Source: Lagopus muta (Eukaryota > Chordata > Aves > Galliformes > Phasianidae). Taken from it: a stretch of 64,000 nt of DNA. Position numbers and translations under genes: made by a program. A model generated the notes under the pieces. That model searched no databases, was not told the origin of the DNA, and saw only the letters and a program-made list of their open reading frames with translations. The DNA lies in assembly GCF_023343835.1 (NCBI RefSeq), contig NC_064433.1, positions 66,858,032-66,922,031 on the forward strand, written 5' to 3'. Below are positions 50,901 to 62,720 of this stretch, piece by piece (the first letter of the stretch is position 1; each line of letters begins with the position of its first letter).

Positions 50901-53900
50901 TGGGAACGCAGCGGGGACACAGTCCCGTGATGTTGCTGGAGTCACCCGACGGCCAGCCTGGCCCTGGGTTCACACCAGTGTAAATGCCCAGCAGCAAAAC
51001 AGATGTGATTTATTGCTCATAATGAGATCCTTTTAGCAGCAGATACCAAAAAAGTTTAGGTCTGGCTTTGAGGGGAGCAGCCCCTTGGGTTTCACATGAG
51101 TCTGGGCACGTAAGGTTAAGCATGTGTAGGTACGCGTTTTGTAGGGCTCACTGCAAATTCCTTCCTTTGCCACTGCTGCAAGTGGGGAGTTTATCGTTTG
51201 GACAGTACTAGAGATATGATCTCCTTAAGATTTAAGTTTTATGGGGATGCTAATTGAATTAAAAGATTAATATTCAGTGCAAGGGACCAAGGACACAGGT
51301 GATTAATCCTGAGAAATAAAACATGTTTGTGTCACACAGAAGCACTATAGGGGGGAAAAATACCAGCAACTGAAGGACCTTTGACAAGAAAGGTTGTTTT
51401 TTTCCTCTGACAACCCTGTCAGCTATTGCTGTCAACAATAAAAAGAAGAAAACAAATAAATTGGAGGCCACGTGTAAGTCATAGGATCAGGATATAAATA
51501 CACATGACATGAAGAGGAGTAAATAATACTGACGCTTTCTTTGGAAATGTTCTCAGGCAATACTTCCTATTCATGTCTTACTGAAATGACACGAAATAAA
51601 ACTTTATGGGAGAAAGTGTGATTAATCACACCATTTCTTGAGAGATGTGACTACCTGTGTATTCAAAGGCACTCTTCCTTTACAGGGCTACTGGCTAGTA
51701 CTCTACATCAACAATGTGGATATAAAGAAATCTGGAATTTTATTCATCAAACTGTAAAAAAGAGGGTATGTAGGATCCCAAGCTCATGGTCCTGTCCTTG
51801 AGCAAAGGCACCCAGGTCTGGTTTTGCCTGAGGAAGGCAAATAGCATTACTAGGGAGAAAGAGAAACCCTCAAATTAATGGCAACTCTTCAAAACCCTCA
51901 CAGTAAAATGGAGAAAAAAAATAGGTTCTTACTCCATTCATTGGGAATTTAATAGTTACCTTTTATAATCAAGTAGCTACTAGTAAAGAGGGTAAGGCTT
52001 GCTCCTGGTCATGTGTTAGGACAAGCTTTAGCTGGCTGAGGTCCTCACTAAGGCTGACTGCACTTGAGATCCTACCTTCAGGCACAATAACAAGTGCACA
52101 TGCCATCGACTCACCTGCTTTTCCAAGGCAGCCCATTTGTACACCATTTCCACCACATGTAGCTGCAGCCTCCAACACCACCTACAGCCTCCAACATCCT
52201 CTCCCGCTGTGGGTGCAGCCAGGATGCCCTGATCCAGCCACAGCAGCCCCATGGCGGCACGTGGGACCTGCTCTAGCACTGATGTCCATGCTGCTCCTTG
52301 TGTCCAGTCATGGGAGCTGCCACAAAGATGCGGTCTTGTTGCAGTGAGGTGGTTCTGGCGTGCATCCTAAAATACCACGCGTGCGCAGGCATGGGGATCA
52401 GTTCACCATCACCTCGGTTTCTCCCACAAAATAGCACAGCTAGCACAGCTGAACTCGCCATCTGCATGTCCTGCGTATTTCTAATTTCCAAAAGGCAAGG
52501 GCATACCTGGGACCCAGCAAAACTCTGTCAGAAACTCATCAGGAGTTTAAAGGAGTAAGCGGTCAGATTTATACTGCTGCCAGATGCCAAAGGACAGAAA
52601 TGTCATAAATCAATGTTAAACACTCCTTCACATATTCCAGGCAGGCTGATTTCAACCTTGATTTCTTAAGGTAAAAGTTAAAGGAAGTCTATTGCTGAAA
52701 ATGAGTCAGCCATCTGGGAAATAAACCAAGTAAAAGGCTCAGGGAAATTCACAAGGCCTTCAGTTGGGTTCCTCAACACTTGGCCAAGGAGGAAATATAG
52801 TCCACGTGGGACTGCCTGGTTCAGTGATGCCCCAACAGTGTTTTTAAGCAGTGGTGAGCCGTGGGGTTGCTGCATTCTGCCCATCCAAACAAGGGACATG
52901 GGGGACAAGGCGAGTAAGTGTGACATTTGGGACTACAGGTCTTGTGACCTCCTGTGAGTTTTGCTTACAGATCCTCCATAACTACAGAAGTAGAAGACCT
53001 TTGACTGGAGTGCTTAACACAATAGGGGCCTGAAAATCACTGCTTAAAAAAGGAAACTATTTATCAGGCTGTTTTATGCATTCCTCAGAGCAGGAGCATC
53101 CTTCTTTATAGGGCTGGAAAATGCCTACCAGTGAATATCTGACTCTTCCAATAAATCTAAATCTTCAGAATTAATAATAAAGGCAGCTAAATGAATATTA
53201 AACTGCACAAATACTTTTCTATTGTTGTTAACCATTATCAGTTACTGCCACAAGGCTAAAACAGTCTCAGATTGCAGGGCAGATGTCCTGTTTGCTAGGA
53301 TGTCCACTGGAGGAGATGTTGAAAGCCCCTGCTGTAATCCGGTCTGCTTCTCATCCAGAGTCAGCAATGGTTGCTGATTTACAACCATGCAACTCACACT
53401 GGTGACATAAAAGCTCTGTTAGCATCCAGTGGTACATAGGAAGGTGCTCTTTGGGCTTACAAGCCTAACTCATAAGTCTTCTGCTTCCTTTTGATAGCAA
53501 GTTATATGGACAAAAGCTCAAAAGACATCCTGGAGGATGTTGCCAAGCTGTGACTTAGTAGGTCTGATTCACAAAGCCTCTCTAAGTAAGCTTTTTGTGC
53601 CTTGGTGTTCATGAAGTGGAGGAGAAAGCTCTTCCCTCTTCACCATCCACATGAATGAGGCTCTTGCACATACAGCTGGAGCCCCTTTGCAAACCATTTG
53701 ACTTACATAATGCTCCTTGAGTTACAGTCCTGCTAACACAGAAAGATCTTTGGACTTGAAAAATGCTATTATTATCACTATTATTACTATTGCTTTTTAA
53801 AATTTTGATGCATTCTAAATCTTTTCCTTCACAGGTCTGTGTGGTGTCCTTAGTGGGATTTGTTATGCTTTGCATTTCATACCAACCCGATGAGAAGACA

Positions 53901-56900
53901 TGCGTGCAGTTCACAGTAAAGGTACCTTGAGTTTCTGTTATTTCTTTTTCCTCCCATGTCATTAAATATAATCAGAAAAGTTGGTTCTGGGGATATTTTT
54001 AAGACCGCATTAAAAGAAGTGAAAATACACCTGAAATGCAAGAATGGTTTTCTGGTATTTTCCAGGCAGATAAGGAAGAAACTGCAGTCTATAAAGGGGA
54101 AACTCTGTAACAAATATTTGAAAACACAGCAAGATACCTTTTTATAACTTGCCATATTTTAAGAATATCAAGGAGATTCAGATCAACAAAGCTGAAGTAT
54201 TTTGGGAATTGTTCGCTGAAAGATGGGCATTACTGATTAAATAGAGGCATTCAGAGTGTGCCAGGAAAGAATTAGCGTGGGGTAGAACAGGTCCAATTAT
54301 ATTAAATTTCAATTTTTACTGTGGTCTCAGAAGCATCTCAGCATCTTCCCTGCCATTTTGCTCCTAACCATCAAATAAGAAACAGAACGAGCACAGATGC
54401 ATTAAAAAGCATAGCTGGAAATCTCTGCCTGCTCATCTTCTGGGGAGAGGTCCTTGCCTCAGAGTACAGCGCCTTGTGCAGGGTCAGGCAGTGACAAACA
54501 TGGGGAAGCATTAGCAAGCTGCGGGAACAAGCATTCTCTCGTGAACAAAAATCCCATCTGAGCATCACACTAGAGGTACATGAGCTGAGCACCATCTCCA
54601 TCCTGCTTCAGTTTCCAAAACCATGCTTTGTTGATGCCAATAACTGACTAATAAAAGAAACGCTTAGAATACTTGCTCCAGATGGGAAGTTTCTAACACC
54701 ATTTACTTGGGCTGCTATTTTTCCTTATTATTGCAATTTTGAGGGCTCTTAATATTTTGCAGACACATAAAAACCAGTAAAAAATACCAACAGAAACAGT
54801 ACAAAATAACAGTGATTATTAACAAAGAAAGGTAGAAGGAAATCAAACGCAAGGAACCTGGCATTCATCCTCCCTGAGAAATTAGGCCCTGGAGTGTCTT
54901 TTGTGCCTCTCTAAAGCTTCTCTTGTACTTAAAGAAATAAAGGGAGGAGAAGAACAACAGTTTCCTTGCTTTGATAGCCTTCATGCTCTTATTCCCTCAC
55001 CTCCACACCATCAGCAAGTATGATGACTGCCCAGAGAGGTGCCACACCAGGCTTTGTGTTGCTTGTCCAGCAGCATTACAACGAACTTGGCACTCACACA
55101 GGAAGGAGACATACATCTCTGGTGGAGAGACAGTGTGTTGGTCGGGGCATCTCAGAAGTCTCTGAGGCCCTTGACAACACCACTGACATGGCCAGTGAGG
55201 AGCATGGGCAGCCCAGGCCCTGCAGTAACACTGTGAGCTGGTGCCACTGAGGCTCTGCATGGCTATTGAGCATCCTCTTGCAAGAAAATCTTGGGCAGGA
55301 AGCATTCCAGGATGCCACATGTAGCCCATGGCTCATGTGGGGAGAAGGATCATTTGGATTGGTACTGGGTCCAATCTTGTACAGTGTCTTCAACTACGAC
55401 TGGGATGACAGATCCTCTGCAAGAGCACCCTCAGCAAGTTTGCTAACAATATGAATCTGGGAGGAGCAGCTGACACACCAGAAGGCTGTGCTGCTATTCA
55501 GTGAGACCTGGACAGTCTGGAGAGTTGGGTGGAGAGGAATCTGATTGAAATTCAACATGGGAAAGTGGACAATCCTACACGTGGGGAGGGATAACTGCAA
55601 GCGTCAGTACAGGTTAGGGGCTGACTTGCAGAAAAGGGGCTCTGAGAAGGACCAGGACGACCTGATGAACAACAGGTTGGCCATAAGCCAGCAGTGTGCC
55701 CTTGTGGCCAAGGAGGCCAATGGTATCCTTGGGTGCATTAAAAGAGCATGGGCAGTAGGCTGTGGGAGGTGATCCTCCCCCTCTGCTTTGCCCTGGTGAG
55801 GCAGAGAAGTACTGTGTCCAGGTCTGGTCTCACCAGTTCAAGAAATACAGGGAACCTCTGGAGAGAGTCCAATGGAGGGACACAAAGATGATGAGAGACC
55901 TGCAGCACCTCCCTTATGAAGAAAAGCCAGGTACTGTTCAGCCTAAGAAGAGAAAGCTGAGGGAGCCATCTTATTAATGCTTATAAATATCTAAAGGGTG
56001 AGAGTCAAGTGGATGCAGCCAGGCTCTTTTCAGTGGTGACCAGCCAACAGGACAAGGGGCAGTGGGCACAAAATAGAATGTAAGAAGTTCCATCTGAATG
56101 TGAGGAAAAGCTTTTCTACTGTGAGGGTGACAGAGCACTGGAACAGGCTCCTCAGAGAGTCTGTGGAGTTTCCTTCTCTGGAGATAATTGGAACCAGCCT
56201 GGCCGACTTCCTGTGTAACCTGCTGTACAGAACCTGCTTTAGGAGAGGGGATTGGACTAGGTGATCTCCAGAGGTTCCTTCCAACCCCTGTGATGGCGTG
56301 ATTCTGTGATCACACACATACAGCCCTGGGGATTTTAGCCCATCCCCTGGCTCACCCTGTTCAAGGTGCTTTGAGCCTAAGCCTCAATAGCCTTCAGAGG
56401 AATTCCCCGGATCCATGTCTGCAAAACCTGCTGGTTTCATGTCTGATAAGCATGAAAAATCTTTTCAGTGATCAATTCAATCCATCTTAGATGCTTTATT
56501 TTTTTTCATATTGGAGCAAAGCTATCACCGGTAAATACGGCTGAAATATTTCTCCCTTGTATGAGGAACCCAAGGGACAATGAGCTGCTATGCTCTGACC
56601 TCACTGCATGCTTTCTTCCCGCTTCCTTTTTTTCCTTCTACTTAAACAGCAATCACTGGGTCTATCTCTATGAGGCCGCAAAAAACATTTTTCTAGTGGC
56701 AAGTTCTGGTTCCTGAGCAGAGCTCACTGTGTAGTCGTGTTTGGAGTGCTGAGGCTGCCTCCAGCTCTGCCATGTGATTAATCTGCTGATGGGATCCAGC
56801 ACTTGCTGTCTGGTGCTCTCTAACAGGCAGCATTTGCATTTGCTTCACCTTTGATATTTGGAAATGTGTTCATTTTCAGTGGCTTGCTAAGGGATTCCTC

Positions 56901-59292
56901 TGCAAACATCTTGAGAGAATAATACACTGTTTGGAAATTGCCCTACATCTCCACGCATCTGTGTTCACCTCTGAGACCTGCCATAAGAGCTGCCTGTGTA
57001 TTCTATGCACATAGAAGTCTCTCTGAGATTTCCTTCCCTTTAGACACAAAACAGGCTCACAGTACCTAGAGGATACTTATGGTTTTGGATTTCATGCCAG
57101 TTTGTGCTCATCTTAGAAGTTGGCAGCTAAATGAAATATCTGCCAGGGGAGAAGCAGGCTCAGCACATGGTCTTGGCTTAACATCTCATTTATTAGGGAG
57201 GCCTGATTCTGTCCCCCACTGGCCTGAATCCAGGGACATGCAGCCTATCCCCTGGGGTGACAGCTGCATCACAGAACAACTCTCATTCCTCAAAGAAGGG
57301 AAACGTTTTTGTTCATTTTCCATTTTCTCCACTTTTTAAAGCTGTGCTGTAAGCCCACAGAGTGTTCCTTGGCAAGGCTCTACTAGCCAGCAGTGCTCCC
57401 CTTTCTGTGTGCCTCATGTGCAGAGGTGTCCCTGTTTCCCAGCTTCACCCTTCCCATGCACCCTTATCTTGAAAACTGAGGGGCTAAAGGATTTGCAGTG
57501 AAGAAGAGCCGCCCTCATTTTGAAGCTGCCCTTGGTTTAATGCTGCAGGGGAAGTCATTAATAGTAGAAATGAAGATCTTGCTATAAGAATTCAGTTCCT
57601 TGGGGGAGAAAATGCACAGAGAGCTTGAAGACCAGCATGAAGAGTAACTACTTTTCTTTTTTTTCAAGCTGACAGCCAAATAGGAAGATTGATTCACACT
57701 GCAGATTTAAGACAAATACGCCAGAAGTGTGAATTTTATCAAGGCACACATACTTGGAGTTTCAAGGTCATAAAAAAATGCTTTATATTGATAGTTTGCT
57801 TGTGGTATTGAGGTTAAGAGATAGGAAGAGAAGCTGCTGTTTAAAATAACATATTCCCAACCACACCATGTGTCTGACAGATACGATGCCAAGAAAAATA
57901 AATGTTTTTACAGTGCTGAACAGAACCAAAATAGTATTTTGGCTAAACACAGCACATGATTTTAATGTACATTCACACATATTTTGCGTGAGCAGCACAG
58001 CAATTGCCAGCTCCTACCATCAGCAGGAAGGAAAATCCATATGCTTGGGTACCCAAAGGTCTCAGGTGTTAGCGCTGATCAGCAACAGCTCCAGATGGCT
58101 CATGGGGCTGGGCTCTGCATGGATGCTCATGATGAAGGCTTACCTCTATGCCAAAGCTGCCACAGGTGTAAGGAGAAGGAGGGTGACCAACAGGCCCTTG
58201 TCCTTCTCTTGCAATACCAGGGCCAGCACTAGCACAGGTTCTCACTGCACCTTTGAAAGGCTTCTCCTTCACACTGATGTGGAAGTCTTCTAAGAGGGAT
58301 TGGCACGACATGCACTTCCTTGTGGAGATGTGTCGGGATCAGGCAGCAGAAAAGCTGGCTGCCTTAGCAAGACTGTAAGTAGCAGATATGACACATCACT
58401 GCCCAATTTGCAAGTGTAAATCAGGTTTGTTTGGGCATGCAAAGCATGAAAAGGATAGGAGGACATGAACAAATTCTCAAAACCACCTAGCTCTCAGCAC
58501 TGCCTGGGTTAATATGTCAGCCCAAGCCTCAGTTTCCTTAGCTCTGCTTCAGGACAGCTAGCTTATCTCAGCTGATGATTCTAAATCTAGCCAATGCAGG
58601 GACAGTAAGGGAAGATGCTCCCTCCCTCTCTATAGAGTTGGAATACATCCTGGTGCTCTTACTGAGTCTCAACATTGTAGGACAATGCTCATATAAAACA
58701 TGCAAGGCAAAACTGTTAGCTCTTGAGACGATGTCCTGAACTTTATATCAGCAGGGAGCTGTATCTGCTGTATCAACATTAGAAGTCCGTGGTGTCTGGC
58801 CAGTACACTGAATGCATGCACTTCCTGTGAAATACACGTTAATGTACTCCTTCTGTGTTCCTCATTCTCTGTCTAGCTGGAAAATGAGTGAGATCATTTC
58901 GTTTTATTTTAATTTTTGCTTTCTTTCAGCTGATGTATTTTCTGCTGAGTGCCATGGCTCTGGTTGTCTGTGTCGTGGCAGTGGCTTTTGCGGCCCACCA
59001 TTATCTACAGCTGACAAAATTTACTTGTGATACTGTTCTGGAGTCCTGCCAGTGCAAACTGGACACCGCAGACCCCCTCAGCAGGACCTTCGTCTACCAG
59101 GATGCCACTGACTGCAGCAGTGTCACCAGCATGCTCAGCCTCTACCTGATTCTGCAGATGGTGCTCAACCTGCTTGCAGCACTGGTGTGTCTGCTGGCGT
59201 GCTTCGTTATGTGGAAACACAGATACCAGGTCTTTTATGTGGGTGCTCGGTTCTACCCTTTAGCTACCGAGTGCCAGCAACAGAAAGTGTAG
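41645..59292 (+). CDS. SSPN: SSPN sarcospan, three coding exons, four-pass membrane protein of the dystrophin-glycoprotein complex
   Basis: Coding exons are 41645-41938, 53835-53921 and 58930-59292; introns are GT-AG and both junctions fall between codons. The product is 247 residues (human about 243). Order: a lysine-rich cytoplasmic N-terminus, TM1 at about 57-80, TM2 at about 93-114, TM3 at about 129-150, a large extracellular loop with C160, C167, C169 and C189, TM4 at about 198-222, and a conserved tail (MWKHRYQVFYVG). Many segments are nearly identical to mammalian sarcospan, for example RDTPYWAGII, FAAHHY, SCQCKL and PLSRTFVY. The protein sits in the sarcolemma with the sarcoglycans and links to dystrophin/utrophin complexes. 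The start has A at -3 and G at +4. Mammals also make a shorter splice form (microspan); nothing here shows whether this genome does. Confidence 0.97.
41732..41756 (+). repeat. SSPN: AAG triplet repeat inside SSPN exon 1
   Basis: ATG followed by six AAG codons encodes M30-K36 of sarcospan. It is a coding trinucleotide repeat that could vary in length in frame. Confidence 0.85.
42600..42720 (+). mobile_element. CR1 LINE 3' tail remnant in SSPN intron 1
   Basis: A degraded 3' end with TTGTGATCTCTATGCATTCC, followed by several ATGATTCT-type tail units up to about 42720. Weak but characteristic. Confidence 0.5.
45013..45165 (+). mobile_element. Ancient amniote MIR-like SINE in SSPN intron 1
   Basis: TGTGTCTTGCCACTGACTTG, GAGCAAGTTACTTAACCTTG, TTATTTCCCCTGAAAAGTGG, TTTGAGATCTTGGATGAAAA. 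The same order of blocks as the other two copies, diverged independently. Confidence 0.72.
53835..53921 (+). CDS. SSPN: SSPN coding exon 2 (residues 99-127)
   Basis: An 87-nt exon between the acceptor TTCCTTCACAG and the donor AAG|GTACCT. It encodes VCVV...GFVMLCISYQ, which completes TM2, and the short loop with K-T-C-V-Q-F. It aligns without gaps to the human segment of the same length. It is too short to stand out as an ORF and was found by homology. Confidence 0.93.
53922..58929 (+). other. SSPN: SSPN intron 2
   Basis: A 5.0-kb GT-AG intron that contains the longest CR1 copy of the window (55345-56312). No nested gene was supported. Confidence 0.85.
55345..56312 (+). mobile_element. CR1 LINE, about 970 bp, in SSPN intron 2
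   Basis: Sense-strand CR1 ORF2 end through the 3' tail. Recognisable blocks: TACTGGGTCCAATCTTGTAC, GAGGAGCAGCTGACACACC, GGCCAAGGAGGCCAATGG, TGTGTCCAGGTCTGGTCTC, TTCCTTCCAACCCCTGTGAT and the tail GTGATTCTGTGATCA. It is 5'-truncated and interrupted by stops and frameshifts, so it is inactive. It lies in the same orientation as SSPN. Confidence 0.95.
58930..59292 (+). CDS. SSPN: SSPN coding exon 3 (residues 128-247)
   Basis: The acceptor TTCTTTCAG precedes the exon. It encodes TM3, the cysteine-containing large extracellular loop, TM4 and the C-terminal tail, ending QQQKV then TAG. The open frame extends 42 nt upstream of the acceptor to an ATG, but homology places the exon boundary at the AG. 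Confidence 0.96.
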   Translation: MMYFLLSAMALVVCVVAVAFAAHHYLQLTKFTCDTVLESCQCKLDTADPLSRTFVYQDATDCSSVTSMLSLYLILQMVLNLLAALVCLLACFVMWKHRYQVFYVGARFYPLATECQQQKV

Positions 59293-61605
59293 GGTCTGTG
59301 TTTCGGCAGGGCCTGTAGCCAGGGAATGGAAAATGTCAGCATTCTGCCAGCATAGATGCCACGCATGGATCAATGTTTTTAAGGCTTTTGACAAGAAAAA
59401 ACATTCACATGTTTAATGAAATATATTCTTCAATCATTTTGAATTTTGAATCTCAACTCTTGCAAAAAGTCCCTAGTGAGACTATATAGAGGTCATCTAA
59501 CATTCTGAAGATGCAACTGTAGTAATACTCACCAAAGAGCATCTTCAGTAGCCATAAACAACATGAGCTTAAAAAGTCATTGGGAACTCATCTGAAGGGC
59601 TACAGCTGTTTAGACACGGAGTCTATTTCCTTCATTGGTAGATACTCATTCTTGCCTTCAGAGAAGATATACCATTTTCTACCAGATGAAGATCTCATCC
59701 AAACTGCTTTATTATAATTATGCATTAAAAGATGTTTCAGAGTGACTGGTGATGGCAGTTACCCAACCCAGTTGTGAACAAACACCAACATCAGTGGGTT
59801 TGCTGATGGTAATGGGGTGGGCAATGCCTCAGACCCCACATAGTTTACAAATGAGCACTCAGCGCTTTACGAGAAAAAATCAATTTAAAGAACCTTGAGC
59901 GAGCTCCTAGGATGGAGGTCCTTAAATCACTAGCCACATTGAATGCCCTGCTGTAATTGCATGCTTCCAAACCCAGCATCAGGCCAGTTCTACCAATTAC
60001 ATTCTCTGTGCAACAGGCCAAATGCATTTTTGGTGTAACTCCTCTGAAGACAATCAGCCTTACACACCAGCTGTGGATTTGGGCCAACAGCCCTGAAAGA
60101 TAACATCCCTGAAACAATCCATGTTTTTAAAATCGGATAGAGGGAAGGAAGCAAGAAGAAACTGCCAGTCTATCAAAGACATCAATTGCAAATAATGAGG
60201 GCAAGAGAATAACAATTTCTTTAAAAGCAGCATAGAATAACAATCTGTGTTCAGCGCTCTTTCACCCGGAATGCATGACTCTGAAAGTGCTTTATACATT
60301 ATTAGCCTTATACCAGGACAAGCATGCTGGCTTGTCTCTCCACCTGCCCAGCGTGAGCTCTAGGATGACAGGAGCAGCTCTGGTCAGCAGCATTGGGCCC
60401 AGTATCAACGCAGGTCAATGCAGCTGGAGCTCACACTTTGTCATCATTTGGGATTTCCTGGTCCCTGCCAGAGCCAGGGTATCTCTGAAGTGGAGTTGAA
60501 AAACCATATGCCAGAAGAACTGCACCACTATCATTATCAGCAAGGAGGAAGCAAGTAGAATTTCTACAAGGGTTTAAAGAAGCAAAAACTTTCTGTTTTT
60601 GCTAAAAAAAAAAAAAAAAATAGCCACCAGTGTATCAAAAAGCTGCGCTGGCAAAAAGCTTGTTGTATTAGCAGCTCTAATCCTACCCAAAGAGTGCCTT
60701 CCATGCAGTGATCACGCAGTGAGCACTCATCACCCCAGGCTAGACCAGCATGCTGCCAGTGTCAGAGAACCACTGTGGGGATTGCTCTCCTGAGGTCCAC
60801 CTAGAGGAAAGTGCTTATGTTTCTGCCACAGAAACTTCCAGCACAGACATAACATCAGTCATGGTGCTCTCTGCAAGCTGTGAAGTTGGGACCTTTTGAA
60901 AATGAAAGCTTCAAGACCAGCTTCCAAACAGCCATTTTTTTTGTACCAAAAACCAAGTGACACTAACAAGTGTGGCAGTAAAGGGACATTTGCAAGCTCT
61001 CCTGCTGGTTGTCCACGCATCGCCACCCATACTAAGTTCCAGATTGGACTCTCAAGCATACTCAGAGCTAGCACATAGTGGCCCAGTGAGGTGGGACCTG
61101 GTGTAGCAGTGGAGGAAGCAGCCCATCTTCTCTGACTTCAGTGGAGCATTCTGCAATCAGTACTGGTGGACCAGACCCCATATGGCACAGACACGTAGGT
61201 TTGGGGGCCTCCTCCTACCGTTGCCATCAGTCTCTGCATCCCAATGGCTGATGAAGCCAGAGGAAGGCTCTGCTGGCAGAGCCCCTTCCTAAATGGCCTG
61301 GGTACCTGCCTGGGATATCTTCTGGGGTAGCCCCAGTAAAGATTTTGAGATGCCAACTGGAGGACTGGTGGGGAGGGATACAAGTGACGGGGAAGGGAAG
61401 AGAGCCTGCTCTGCTTAGGAAGCCACTTTAATAACAACATTTTAATCACAGCGCACTCCCTGCTTCGAGCCACCACTGCCAAATTTGGTTCACTCTCTGG
61501 TGCGTCACAGTGTAACCTTTCACTCTAGAAGAAAACAATATTCATTGTATGTTCTATGGGTATTCTAATGCTTTACAAATAAATATGGAGCATTTTGATC
61601 TAGCA
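59293..61605 (+). other. SSPN: SSPN 3' UTR (inferred extent)
   Basis: Non-coding sequence after the SSPN stop. A weak ATTAAA at 59724-59729 followed by GT-rich DNA could give a short UTR. A canonical AATAAA at 61578-61583 could give one of about 2.3 kb, similar to the long UTR of mammalian SSPN. An A17 run lies at about 60604. The distal end is a guess from these signals. Confidence 0.45.
61578..61583 (+). terminator. Poly(A) signal AATAAA, candidate distal SSPN end
   Basis: First canonical AATAAA on the plus strand after the SSPN stop, followed within about 40 nt by T-rich sequence. The variant ATTAAA at 59724-59729 is an alternative proximal signal. Confidence 0.4.
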
Positions 61606-62036
61606 AAGAATAACTTCCGTATTTCCTCTTTATATAGCTCAAGAGCATAAAATGAAAACAGAGAAGAGAGACCAGGAGACAGACACAGTAGCATGTGGAA
61701 ACATTTTTCTCCTGGATATAGTTTTACAATGCATTTTACTCTAATTAAGAATTTCAGGAAGCATTAATTATAGGATTAGCACCTAGCACAGCACATTCAG
61801 ACAGCTCGCAGCCTTTCTCAGTGTTGGGGGAAAGGTGTACGGACTGCACCAGGAGGCACAGTGGGATTTGTGGGCATGGAGACAACAGGAGTGTTGAAGA
61901 AAATGACTTTTAAAAAATTATTATTCCTGGAAATGTTTTCTCTTGGTGAATTGCACAAGATGGGGCAGGAGTAGTCCACTCTGACACGCAGAAATTGTGA
62001 GGGGCCCTATGTAATTTGCTCTCAAAACCCAGGTGT

Positions 62037-62176
62037 GATTCTCATTTGCACCCTGGCCACTTTATGCTGTTTTTGCAGCGTAAAGGGGCCGTAAAGATGG
62101 CATCGATCATTTTTACACCTACTTTATGGCCATTTTACACGGCTAAAAGGGCCCTTTGTGTAAATGAGAACTCAAG
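62037..62176. repeat. Long imperfect palindrome downstream of SSPN
   Basis: The left arm begins GATTCTCATTTGCAC and the right arm ends GTGTAAATGAGAACTC. The arms stay alignable, with mismatches and small gaps, down to a central ATCGAT at 62102-62107. Inner paired blocks include CGTAAAGGGGCCGTAAAGATG against the complement of CATTTTTACACCTACTTTATG. Arm length is about 68 bp with almost no loop. It resembles ancient palindromic elements or MITEs; no family is assigned. Confidence 0.7.
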
Positions 62177-62319
62177 CCCTACAGGACTTAATGGAGAGGA
62201 GTAGACAGCGTAAGACCCTCTGATAGGGTCTATTAATGGGGTATAACTATCCGTTGAATTTTATAGCTCAGCTTAGAGAGCATCAGTCTCGATTAAATTC
62301 AGTTCCGCAGAACTCTTCC

Positions 62320-62720
62320 AGAGGCTGTAAGCCCCGCTGACACGGCTCTGCCGCCCAGCACACGCACACCCACCGCTGCGGCACACATCGCTGCCGTGTG
62401 TGAAAGGAGAAGCGGCGGCCGCTGCCCTGCTCCAGCTCTGAGGCACTCGTTGCGGCGCTATGCAAATACCGGAGCGACAAGAACGGCAACGAAAAGGGAA
62501 CCGAGACGCAGCACCGAGCTGACATGGCGCACTGGCAGCCCGAGTGGGTGCCACGGTGGCAGGACGGCTGCGCTCTTCCTCCTCCTCCTCCTCTCGCTGG
62601 CCCCGCACGAAGGGGAAGCGAGGCTCTCAGCCACCTCCCGCCGTGCCTTCACGTGGTCCCCATCTGCGCAGGGCCAGCCCTGCGTGGGCACTTCTTGGAG
62701 CCCTGCCTGAAAGCCAGCGC
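62320..62720. promoter_or_regulatory. Small CpG-rich block with octamer motif
   Basis: A local rise in GC and CpG after AT-rich DNA, with a perfect octamer ATGCAAAT at 62460-62467 and a CGTTGC...GGCAACG inverted pair around it. No gene start was recognised. A plus-strand frame from the ATG at 62524 stays open for 278 codons but runs through poly-T and low-complexity DNA. It could be a promoter of a non-coding RNA or an enhancer. Confidence 0.35.

Larger units (their letters stand above)
41939..53834 (+). other. SSPN: SSPN intron 1
   Basis: An 11.9-kb GT-AG intron. It contains a MIR-like SINE (45013-45165), a CR1 tail (42600-42720) and a stretch at about 50740-51000 with phrases shared by old amniote repeats (CCTGATCCTGCAGTGC, TTCACACCAGTGTAAATG). 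No nested gene was seen. Confidence 0.85.

Noticed and set aside
57868..58311. Open frames on both strands of SSPN intron 2, one ending at a GTAAGC on the minus strand
   Set aside because: No recognisable protein and no acceptor or partner exon; a single donor-like hexamer is expected by chance.
62540..62710. Signal-peptide-like LFLLLLLSLAP in another frame of the same block
   Set aside because: The leucine run comes from a CTC microsatellite and there is no ATG in a suitable position.
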